DNA from: Polaromonas sp. UBA5171
GTDB lineage: Bacteria > Pseudomonadota > Gammaproteobacteria > Burkholderiales > Burkholderiaceae_C
DNA length: 14,524 nucleotides
Direction: 5' to 3'
Assembly: GCA_002413395.1 (NCBI GenBank)
Contig: DHWX01000040.1
Coordinates: 58,915-73,438, forward strand
The notes below the pieces were generated by a model. That model made no database searches. It was not told the DNA's origin and was given only the letters and a program-made list of their open reading frames with translations. Below, piece by piece: positions 1 through 7,749 of the stretch. The translations under genes and the position numbers were made by a program. How positions within the stretch are numbered: position 1 is the first letter of the stretch; each line of letters begins with the position of its first letter.

Positions 1-1578
<1,578 letters not shown>

Positions 1579-1602
1579 GCGGTTTCCTTCAGCGTTTGAA
1601 AA

Positions 1603-1657
1603 TGCTATAAAAATAATAGCTTATAAAACAATGAATACGAGGGCTAGCGGCACATTT
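1603..1657 (+). repeat. Intergenic repeat copy A (Comamonadaceae-type small hairpin repeat)
   Basis: Copy A starts 24 bp after the uvrA stop and aligns without gaps to 4081-4135 (42 of 55 positions identical by hand count). Shared blocks are TGCT, TAATAGCTT, AATGAATACG, GGCTA, CGGC and ATTT. TAGCT and the later GGCTA can pair, so a transcript could form a small hairpin with a variable loop. It contains no coding sequence. The rest of the 1579-1691 gap holds only the ribosome-binding site of the next gene. Confidence 0.65.
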
Positions 1658-1691
1658 TGTATGTAACATAGAATGTGCAGCAGGAAGATTC

Positions 1692-2165
1692 ATGTTACAA
1701 AAAAAGAACTTCAGCGAAGACGACACCAGCGCCAAGTTCATCACGCCTGCGCTGTACCAGGCCGGGTGGGACGAGGCGGTTATTCGTCGTCAGGTGGCCT
1801 TCACGGCGGGGCGCATCATCGTACGCGGCAAGCTGGTCACACGCGGCAAGGCGAAGCGGGCTGATTACGTGCTGTACTACCAGCACTTTCCTATTGCACT
1901 GATCGAGGCCAAACACAACTTCAAGGCCGCCGGCGACGGTATGCAGCAGGCGCTGGACTACGCCACAACGCTCGACATCCCGTTCGTTTTCTCAAGCAAT
2001 GGTCACGGCTTTGTGCTGCACGACCGCACCGGCACCTCGGTGCAAATGGAAACCACGCTTGCGCTGGACGCCTTCCCCAGCCCTGGCGAGTTGTGGCGCC
2101 GTTATCGGGCGTGGAAGGGCCTGACAGCCTCGAACAATTTTTGCTTGATCGGATCGGTGATCTGA
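1692..2165 (+). pseudogene. hsdR: Type I restriction endonuclease R subunit, N-terminal remnant
   Basis: This is the N-terminal nuclease part of a type I restriction HsdR subunit (EcoEI-like, HSDR_N-type). In a complete protein this domain cuts DNA after the motor domain translocates. Seen: the PD-(D/E)xK core with D58 (KRADYVLY) and E72-A-K74 (ALIEAK), followed by a QxxxY motif (Q86-Y90). The ATG at 1692 has an AGGA ribosome-binding site at 1682-1685. The family-like sequence stops at about residue 145 (RYRAWKGLT); the last dozen residues look unrelated and the frame closes at 2165. Family members are usually several hundred residues longer, with DEAD/helicase motifs that are absent here. 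No hsdM or hsdS is present. It cannot act as a restriction enzyme; a residual short nuclease-domain protein could still be made. Confidence 0.85.
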
Positions 2166-2197
2166 ATCAGTTGATGCACGCCAACATCATCGAATGA
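2129..2197 (+). pseudogene. Orphan C-terminal coding scrap after the hsdR remnant
   Basis: In a different frame from the hsdR remnant, these bases read LEQFLLDRIGDLNQLMHANI and two more residues before TGA at 2195-2197. The composition is protein-like, as for a C-terminus. I infer that an internal deletion joined the hsdR N-terminus at about 2123-2130 to the end of a downstream gene, possibly of the same restriction cluster. I do not recognise the family. Confidence 0.4.
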
Positions 2198-2223
2198 ACT
2201 ACTCCTCTTGAGGGTACTGGTTC

Positions 2224-2286
2224 TATCACATGTGAATCCGGAATATATGAAAAAATCCATATAGATCAATACGTTGTTATCACATG
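2224..2286. promoter_or_regulatory. Candidate operator region upstream of darT
   Basis: This AT-rich leader precedes the toxin gene. TATCACATG occurs twice (2224-2232 and 2278-2286), 54 bp apart. The first copy extends to the perfect palindrome TCACATGTGA (2226-2235); the second overlaps the darT start codon. Between them is an inverted repeat, TATATG (2244-2249) and CATATA (2258-2263). This layout suits binding by a dimeric regulator, but no DNA-binding regulator gene is next to it and no clear sigma-70 promoter could be assigned. Confidence 0.4.
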
Positions 2287-2964
2287 ACTATCCCCAACCC
2301 CGTTCGCCTGTTTCACATCACCGCCATCGCCAACTTGCAGGCGATTTGCGCGGCGGGCGTGCTGGTGTCCAAGAATGGTGGCGCAGCGGCGGGTGTGGCC
2401 TACCAGAACATCGCCCACACAAATATTCAGGGCAGGCGGGCAGCAAAATCCGCTCCGAACCCACCCGGCGGAACGCTTCATGACTATGTGCCGTTTTACT
2501 TTGCGCCCAGGTCACCCATGTTGTCGGCTATTCACAATGGCAAGGTGGTCGGGTGCAACCTGCGGCAGGAAGACATCGTTCACTTGGAGACCACAGTACA
2601 ACGCGTGACCGCCAGCGGCGAAGAATTTGTCTTTTACGACCGCAATGCCACTTTGGCTTTCAGTATGCCGTACACAGACCTTACCAAGTTAGACGCCGTG
2701 GCTTGGGACCTCCTGACAGAGGCGCCTCAGTTGGATGGCTTTTGCAAATATTTTCAGAACAGGCATCAAGATCTGCGGCACGTTGACCGCATGGAAAAGC
2801 GGCAAGCGGAGTTTCTGATGCGGCATAGGGTGCCCTTGCAGCAGTTCACTCGCATAGGCGTGGTCAGCCAAGCAAAGGCGGTGGAGGTGAAGGCAATTTT
2901 GGCGGCGGCAGGAGTACCATTGCCAGTTGTGGTGCAACCCGACTGGTATTTTTTGGGCCAGTAA
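2284..2964 (+). CDS. darT: DarT-like DNA ADP-ribosyltransferase toxin (DUF4433)
   Basis: This toxin is predicted to transfer ADP-ribose from NAD+ to a base in single-stranded DNA (thymidine in characterised DarT proteins), blocking replication. It has 226 residues, normal for the family. Visible: N-terminal LFHIT (H11), the NAD-pocket segment DYVPFYFAPRSPML (67-80, R76) and RQAEFLM with E176, which by position matches the catalytic glutamate of characterised DarT. The C-terminus ends QPDWYF, as usual in DUF4433. All key residues are present, so activity is expected. It is followed after 2 bp by the macrodomain antitoxin, so they form a toxin-antitoxin operon. I see no Shine-Dalgarno sequence before the ATG, which may keep toxin synthesis low. 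Assignment to DarT is firm from motifs plus partner; the target base is inferred. Confidence 0.93.
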   Translation: MTIPNPVRLFHITAIANLQAICAAGVLVSKNGGAAAGVAYQNIAHTNIQGRRAAKSAPNPPGGTLHDYVPFYFAPRSPMLSAIHNGKVVGCNLRQEDIVHLETTVQRVTASGEEFVFYDRNATLAFSMPYTDLTKLDAVAWDLLTEAPQLDGFCKYFQNRHQDLRHVDRMEKRQAEFLMRHRVPLQQFTRIGVVSQAKAVEVKAILAAAGVPLPVVVQPDWYFLGQ

Positions 2965-2966
2965 TC

Positions 2967-4034
2967 ATGTCTATCCAATTTTCACACGGTGATCTCTTGA
3001 AGCAGGATGATGTTGACGCAATCGTCAATACGGTGAACTGCGTCGGTGTAATGGGCAAGGGCATAGCGCTCCAGTTCAAAAACAAGTGGCCTGATAACTT
3101 TGATCTGTACCAAGCAGCCTGTCGCGCCGGGGAAGTGAGGCCTGGAAAAATGTTTGTGTTTGATGCGGGCCCTTATGCGCAGCCGCACTACATCATCAAC
3201 TTTCCCACCAAAGACCATTGGCGCGGTAACTCCAAGATGTCATTCATTGAGGATGGTTTGTGTGACCTTGTGGCCCAAGTGAAGCGGCTTGGCATCAAGT
3301 CCATTGCCGTACCCCCGCTGGGTTGCGGCAATGGGGGGTTGAATTGGGATGACGTGAAGCCGCGGATCGTCGAAGCTTTCAGCGGTCTACTGGATGTTGA
3401 GGTTCGTCTTTTTGAGCCCGGTGCAGCCCCCAAGGCCAAAGCAATGGAAGTACGGACCGCACGGCCCAAAATGACCGCTGGCCGAGCAGCCATTCTTAAG
3501 GCGATTGATACCTACCGCGACTTGAATTATGGGCTTTCAAAAATTGAGGTTCAAAAGCTGGGCTATTTCTTGCAGGCATCCGGTCAGGACTTGAAGCTGC
3601 GCTTTGAAAAACACACTTACGGTCCTTATTCCGAAGAACTGCGACATGCGCTAAATCGCATGGAGGGGCATTTCATTGTGGGCCTTGGTGATGGCGTGGT
3701 GGATTCAGAGATTGAGCCCACTGCGGATGCGCTGGCCGAGGCGGATGCCTTCATTGCGTCGGCAGGTGAAGTGGCGTTGAATACACGTTTGGCACGGCTC
3801 CAAACGTTGATTGATGGCTTTCAGTCGCCGTACGGCATGGAGCTATTGGCGACGGTGCATTGGGTCGCGCACCATGAAGCCGATGCAAATTCCCCTGAGG
3901 GCGCATTGGCGGCCATCAGGTCATGGAATTCCCGCAAGAAGAAGCTGATGCAGCCATCGCATGTGAACGCTGCCTGGCAGCGGCTCGCTACTGAAGGTTG
4001 GCTTGCGCACGATCGCTCGGCTGCCTTGGCCTAG
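2967..4034 (+). CDS. darG: DarG-like macrodomain antitoxin with C-terminal domain
   Basis: This is the antitoxin partner of DarT. Its macrodomain should hydrolyse ADP-ribose from DNA and the C-terminal half should bind the toxin. Residues 1-155 form the macrodomain: GDLL (8-11), AIVNTVNCVGVMGKGIAL (18-35), FPTKDHW with K82 (matching the catalytic lysine described in Thermus DarG) and PPLGCGNGGL (116-125). After a basic linker (155-170), residues 171-355 form a helical domain with SKIEVQKLGYFLQ (191-203) and EKHTYGPYSEEL (214-225). This pattern resembles Panacea/DUF4065 antitoxin-type domains; the resemblance is by eye. The 355-residue length fits two-domain DarG. The ATG lies 2 bp after the darT stop with no good ribosome-binding site of its own, so translational coupling is likely. 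The gene is intact. Confidence 0.92.
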   Translation: MSIQFSHGDLLKQDDVDAIVNTVNCVGVMGKGIALQFKNKWPDNFDLYQAACRAGEVRPGKMFVFDAGPYAQPHYIINFPTKDHWRGNSKMSFIEDGLCDLVAQVKRLGIKSIAVPPLGCGNGGLNWDDVKPRIVEAFSGLLDVEVRLFEPGAAPKAKAMEVRTARPKMTAGRAAILKAIDTYRDLNYGLSKIEVQKLGYFLQASGQDLKLRFEKHTYGPYSEELRHALNRMEGHFIVGLGDGVVDSEIEPTADALAEADAFIASAGEVALNTRLARLQTLIDGFQSPYGMELLATVHWVAHHEADANSPEGALAAIRSWNSRKKKLMQPSHVNAAWQRLATEGWLAHDRSAALA

Positions 4035-4080
4035 GTTTTCTTGCGAGACGCTTGACCGGTCGTAACAAGCGCAAGGACGT

Positions 4081-4135
4081 TGCTCCTAAAGTAATAGCTT
4101 CTTACGCAATGAATACGTTGGCTATCGGCCGATTT
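4081..4135 (+). repeat. Intergenic repeat copy B
   Basis: Copy B matches copy A (1603-1657) without gaps and in the same orientation, 2,478 bp further on. It begins 46 bp after the darG stop, so copies A and B bracket the hsdR'-darTG block. The remaining bases of the 4035-4243 gap show no gene or other structure that I can recognise. Confidence 0.65.
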
Positions 4136-4243
4136 GTCTTTAAGTTTTCAGGGAAATGTCTTTGTGAGTTGTTGCCGGGTCGCTGGCTGCGCGCGCCGGA
4201 TCGACCGCCCCGTGACCAAGCCACTGAAATCCGCTTGCAGCCC

Positions 4244-4677
4244 TTACAGCCTTGACTCGATAAAGGCAGCAAATGCAGCGCCGACTTTTCTGTAGCCCGC
4301 GGGCGTCAGGTGAATTTCATTTTCAAAATCATTGCTGACACCGCTGGTTCCTGGCAGCGCCGGCACGACGCCGATGGCGGGGTCTTGCGAATCAAACACG
4401 AAGATGCGTTGCGCGGGATCGTCGAAACTGAGCAACAAGTCTCTCAAACGATTGAACAAGGCATCGGCCACGCTCTGCTGTCGCCCTGGCGCGCACAGTT
4501 GATGACTAGGTTGCTGGCAGCGAAGCTGTCGCGCATCCCGAACAGCAGGCTGCTGGTTGCCCAGGGCGGAAATTCACCAATGGAGAACCACGAGTCACCT
4601 TCTGCAAGAAACTTGTACTGGTACGCATTCAGGTCAAGGTCTGGCACATCCCACGGTTGCTTGATAATGAGCGACAT
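4244..4677 (-). pseudogene. SGNH/GDSL hydrolase, internally deleted and frame-disrupted
   Basis: These are the two ends of a serine esterase/lipase-like SGNH hydrolase on the minus strand. The 5' part (from ATG at 4677, GGAG eight bases upstream) reads to FLAEGDSWFSIG, the block I GDS motif with the nucleophilic serine, and continues to about NCARQGDS. From about 4470 a second frame continues as VADALFNRLRDLL and ends with NEIHLTPAGYRKVG, the block V histidine region, stopping at 4244. The middle blocks (glycine and asparagine of the oxyanion hole) are missing, and the two parts are in different frames. Together they give about 145 residues, shorter than a typical SGNH domain. I infer an internal deletion near 4455-4480. 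It is unlikely to be active. Confidence 0.75.
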
Positions 4678-4778
4678 GGCGGGTTCTCCAAAGAAGTTGA
4701 GCGCGATCTAAGCGAGCATCTTAGGACTGCCAATCGCTGGCGGCAATCAAGGAATCCATCTCACCGTAACGGCCTGCT

Positions 4779-4792
4779 GCCCCGGTCGGGGC
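4779..4792 (-). terminator. GC hairpin directly after the HAD gene stop
   Basis: GCCCC (4779-4783) and GGGGC (4788-4792) form a 5-bp stem with a four-base loop, directly adjoining the stop of the minus-strand HAD gene. No U-run follows, so an intrinsic terminator is only possible; the hairpin may instead protect the 3' end. Confidence 0.3.
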
Positions 4793-5614
4793 TCAAGCGT
4801 TGCGCGCGGCAATCAGCGCCGCCGCCACCTCCGCAAAACCCGCGCCGCGCTCACCCTCGGTGATGTAGCGCGGCTGGTGATTGAGTTGCGTTTCAAAGCG
4901 GCGGATGTTGGCCACGCCCACCGAATGCGGGAAGGCCTCGAACATCAGCTGGTCGTTGGTGGAGTCGCCCACATAGGCCCAGTTTCCAAGTTCCGCATCC
5001 AGCGCGCGGTCCAGTAATTCACGGACGATCCAGCGCGCGCCGTCCAGCTTGTTGTGCGCGCCAAACCAGCCGTTGATATGGATGGAGCTGACGCTGGCGT
5101 TCATGCCCTCGCCTTGCATGATCCGCACTGCCTGCGCAATCTGCTCGGGCGGCAGATGGGTAAATTCGCTGTGGTCAATCGCGATGTCGGTTTCGCGCCC
5201 CGGGCTGTCCTTTGCCAATACCGCGCCGGTCACTTCGCGCAGCACGCGTGCCGCGATCCGCCGCATGCGTGCGTAGTTGGCCTGCCGCGTGGCAGTGTCT
5301 TGTTGGTATCGTCTGGATAGTTGCTCGCGCCCGCTATTGGTGGGCTGGAGGAATTTATGGCTTGGGAAAAGTGCCACCGCGCCGTTTTCAGCGACGATGG
5401 CATCGACCGGCCACGTTAGTGCCAACGGCTCGCTCCAGCCGACCGGGCGACCGGTGATGGCGATGACATGCAGTCCGGCCGCTTTCAGGTCTGCCAGCGC
5501 GGCCAGCGCATCGGGCGTGATGGCGCCGCCGGTGGTCAGGGTGTCGTCGATGTCGCTGAAAACGCCGGTGATGAGCCGCCGCGCCGCAATTGGCCAATCG
5601 GCGAGTTTCAGCAT
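4793..5614 (-). CDS. HAD-superfamily (type IIB) phosphatase
   Basis: This is a cytoplasmic Mg2+-dependent phosphatase of the Cof/sucrose-phosphatase/mannosyl-phosphoglycerate-phosphatase type; the substrate cannot be read from sequence. With the start at 5614 (273 residues): motif I FSDIDDTLT (D21, D23), motif II AITGRP (T54), K189 in HNKLDGARW (motif III lysine) and motif IV VGDSTND (D217, D221). The segment between is the IIB cap. All catalytic residues are present. The frame is open further upstream: ATG at 5674 and an ATG at 5743 overlapping egtD. I chose 5614 because MLKLADW leads directly into the HAD fold, but no start has a strong ribosome-binding site. It follows egtD on the same strand, probably co-transcribed; a functional link to ergothioneine is not established. 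Confidence 0.85.
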   Translation of the reverse strand: MLKLADWPIAARRLITGVFSDIDDTLTTGGAITPDALAALADLKAAGLHVIAITGRPVGWSEPLALTWPVDAIVAENGAVALFPSHKFLQPTNSGREQLSRRYQQDTATRQANYARMRRIAARVLREVTGAVLAKDSPGRETDIAIDHSEFTHLPPEQIAQAVRIMQGEGMNASVSSIHINGWFGAHNKLDGARWIVRELLDRALDAELGNWAYVGDSTNDQLMFEAFPHSVGVANIRRFETQLNHQPRYITEGERGAGFAEVAAALIAARNA

Positions 5615-5702
5615 TTGGGAATGCTGGGTTTCAGCGCATTGCCTTGCGGCAGCACGCGGCCCGATGATGGCCATGCGCGTTTTACCCGCATGGCGCGGCC
5701 CC

Positions 5703-6719
5703 TTAGGCCTGGGCCCAAAACACCGCAAACCAGCCGCGCTCATCGGTCCAGGCTTGGCTGTGCGTAAAACCGGCGGCTTTCAGCAGTGCGGAAAAGTCTG
5801 CCTGCCGCCACTTGTAGGAATTTTCGGTGTGAATGCGCTCGCCCTTGGCAAAGTGCCGTTCGCCATCAGACCAGCGCACCCGCACCGCTTGTTGTGCCTG
5901 AAGATGCATTTCGATGCGTGACTTTCCGGTGTTGAAAAAGGCCACGTGCTGCCAGTCGGACAGGTTGAAGTCAGTACCGACCAACCGGTTCAGGTGCGAC
6001 AGCAGGTTGCGGTTAAAGACCGCCGTGACGCCGAGCGCATCGTCATAGGCTGGCTCCAGCACTTCACGCGGCTTGACCAGATCAACGCCGATCAGCAGGC
6101 CGCCGCCGTGGCAGGCCGCCCGGGCCCGCTGCAGGAAAGACAAGGCCTGCTCCGGCGTGAAATTGCCGATGCTCGAACCCGGATAAAACAGCACGTTCGG
6201 CCCGCCCCCGGCCTGTGGCGGCAGCGTCAGTGAATTTGAAAAATCCAGGCCCACGCCCAGCATGGCAAGCGCCGGAAATTGCGCCTGCAAACTGGCCAGC
6301 GATTTGCGCAAAAAATCCACCGAGATGTCGATTGCAACATAGCGCTGCGGCCGGAAGGCGCCAAACAGCCGGGCGGCCTTTTCGCAATTGCCCGCCCCCA
6401 GATCGACCAGCGTGGCCCGCGCCGGCTGCAGTGCCGCCATGGTCGTTGCGTGGGCTGCGAAAATAGCTGCTTCGGTGCGCGTGGGGTAGTACTCGGGTAG
6501 TTCGGTGATGGCCTCAAACAGTCGCGAGCCAAGCGCGTCATACAGATACTTGGGAGAGGTGAAAGCCGGTGTGGCCAGCAAGCCCTGCAGCAGTTCCTCG
6601 CGCACGCTGGCCGGGTCTTCGTGCGGCAACTGGACAAAATCGGGCTGCCGCAAGCTGGCGGAAACTTGCGCGCAAGCCGATATGGCAGCAGGCAGCAGGC
6701 TGGGGGCTGGGTCACGCAT
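5703..6719 (-). CDS. egtD: L-histidine N-alpha-methyltransferase EgtD
   Basis: EgtD transfers three methyl groups from SAM to histidine, giving hercynine, the first step of ergothioneine synthesis in the cytoplasm. With the ATG at 6719 it has 338 residues, close to the usual 320-330. Seen: the N-terminal signature SPKYLYDALGSRLFEAIT (55-72), PEYYPTRTE, SAM motif VDLGAGN (105-111), AIDIS (motif II) and YPGSSIGNF (about 179-187). The C-terminus ends in the usual W-F-A-V-F-W. A TTG at 6761 would add 14 residues, but neither start has a clear ribosome-binding site. Its usual partner EgtB is not next to it: the neighbours are a HAD phosphatase downstream and a divergent transporter operon upstream. 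Either egtB lies elsewhere or the pathway is incomplete. It is a SAM user and therefore an SAH producer. Confidence 0.93.
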   Translation of the reverse strand: MRDPAPSLLPAAISACAQVSASLRQPDFVQLPHEDPASVREELLQGLLATPAFTSPKYLYDALGSRLFEAITELPEYYPTRTEAAIFAAHATTMAALQPARATLVDLGAGNCEKAARLFGAFRPQRYVAIDISVDFLRKSLASLQAQFPALAMLGVGLDFSNSLTLPPQAGGGPNVLFYPGSSIGNFTPEQALSFLQRARAACHGGGLLIGVDLVKPREVLEPAYDDALGVTAVFNRNLLSHLNRLVGTDFNLSDWQHVAFFNTGKSRIEMHLQAQQAVRVRWSDGERHFAKGERIHTENSYKWRQADFSALLKAAGFTHSQAWTDERGWFAVFWAQA

Positions 6720-6822
6720 TTTTCTGAATATAGCAGGGGACTCCGGATTTGCCGTGTGCAAGGGTTTTGCGCCTAGGGTTTAATACTCCGTATCTTTTTC
6801 TTCTTATGTCGAGGAAACTTTC
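6720..6822. promoter_or_regulatory. Divergent intergenic region between egtD and the ABC importer operon
   Basis: This 103-bp region must hold promoters in both directions. The plus side has a pyrimidine-rich stretch, then GAGGAAA (6811-6817) placed well as ribosome-binding site for the ATG at 6823. No convincing -35/-10 pair was found for either direction. No repeats or operators stand out. Confidence 0.4.
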
Positions 6823-7689
6823 ATGATCCACCATTTCCGCTCCGCCGCCTTCAGGGCCTGGGCAGCTTGCGCTGTGTTGGCGTTTTCCGGTGTGGGCCAC
6901 GCCCAGCAGGTCTTCCGCATGACTGCCATACCCGATGAATCGCCCACCGAGCTGGCTCGCAAGGCGGCGCCGTTGGTCAAGTACCTTGAAGGCAAGCTGG
7001 GCATGAAGGTCGAGTTCACGCCCGTGAGCGATTACCCGGCCGCCGTTGAAACGCTGGTTAACAAACAGGTTGACATGGCCTGGTTTGGCGGCTTTACCTT
7101 TATTCAGGCGCAGCACCGTTCGGGCGGCAAGATGATTCCGCTGGTGCAGCGTGAAGAGGACGAAAAATTCCGTTCGGTCTTCATCACCAGCGAGGCCGAC
7201 ATCAAGTCGCTGTCCGACCTCAAGGGCAAGACTTTCAGCTTCGGCTCGCAGTCCAGCACTTCGGGCCACCTTATGCCGCGCAGTTTCCTGCTGGACGCCA
7301 AAGTCGACCCTGACAAGGACTTCAAGCGCGTGGCCTACTCGGGCGCCCATGACGCCACTATCGCCGCGGTGGCCGCAGGCAAGGTTGATGCCGGCGCGCT
7401 CAGTATTTCAGTCTGGGATAAGTTTGTTGCTGATAAAAAGGTAGACCCGTCAAAGGTCCGCGTGTTCTTCATCACGCCCACCTATTACGACTACAACTGG
7501 ACGGTGCATGCCGACATGCCCGTCGCCATGCGTGAAAAGCTGCGCAAAGCATTTCTGGACCTGAACAGGAACACCTCCGAAGGCAAGGAAATTCTGGAGT
7601 TGCAGCGCGCCACGCGGTTCGTGCCCACCCAGGCCGACAACTACAAGAGCATCGAGACCGCCGCCCGCAGCGCTGGTCTGCTTAAATAA
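6823..7689 (+). CDS. Periplasmic substrate-binding protein, PhnD-like (phosphonate/phosphite/selenate type)
   Basis: This is the solute-binding subunit of an ABC importer, delivering a phosphorus or related oxyanion to the two permeases downstream. A signal peptide (1-27) has a basic start, a hydrophobic core WAACAVLAFSGVG and likely cleavage after HA at position 27. The mature part has PhnD-family features: FRMTAIPDESPTELARK at the start, KVEFTPVSDYPAAVETL, VDMAWFGGFTFIQA, and SFGSQSSTSGHLMPR (ligand-binding serines). The IPDESPTE start recalls proteins annotated as putative selenate-binding rather than classical PhnD; this is from memory. Length 288 is typical. GAGGAAA precedes the ATG. No C-P lyase or phosphonatase genes are present, so the ligand stays open. 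It is the first gene of its operon. Confidence 0.9.
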   Translation: MIHHFRSAAFRAWAACAVLAFSGVGHAQQVFRMTAIPDESPTELARKAAPLVKYLEGKLGMKVEFTPVSDYPAAVETLVNKQVDMAWFGGFTFIQAQHRSGGKMIPLVQREEDEKFRSVFITSEADIKSLSDLKGKTFSFGSQSSTSGHLMPRSFLLDAKVDPDKDFKRVAYSGAHDATIAAVAAGKVDAGALSISVWDKFVADKKVDPSKVRVFFITPTYYDYNWTVHADMPVAMREKLRKAFLDLNRNTSEGKEILELQRATRFVPTQADNYKSIETAARSAGLLK

Positions 7690-7692
7690 GTA

Positions 7693-7747
7693 TGCTGTCA
7701 AAGCAGTAGCTTGTTGTCGAGTGGCTAAGGGGCAGGCGGCTATTTTT
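7693..7747 (+). repeat. Intergenic repeat copy C (degenerate)
   Basis: Copy C lies between the binding-protein gene and the ATPase gene. It shares TGCT, a 16-base segment with AAAG and TAGCTT at the same spacing as copy B, then TGGCTA and a terminal ATTTTT. The central AATGAATACG block is missing and the right half needs a gap. Within a transcribed operon it would give a small intercistronic hairpin (TAGCT with GGCTA). It ends 2 bp before the ATPase start codon, so it supplies that gene's leader. Confidence 0.5.
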
Positions 7748-7749
7748 AT

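Noticed and set aside
1692..4034. A complete type I restriction system or a three-gene system with hsdR, darT and darG
   Set aside because: hsdR lacks its motor domains and no hsdM or hsdS is present; the remnant is separated from darT by a scar and a new leader.
4310..4711. A 133-codon plus-strand open frame in the hotspot
   Set aside because: It lies opposite the SGNH remnant, whose GDS and HLTPAGY motifs show the true coding strand.
5277..5921. A 214-codon plus-strand open frame
   Set aside because: Antisense to the HAD and egtD genes, which carry complete catalytic motifs.
6712..7350. A 212-codon minus-strand frame opposite the binding protein gene
   Set aside because: No motif; the opposite strand encodes a signal peptide and a complete solute-binding fold.
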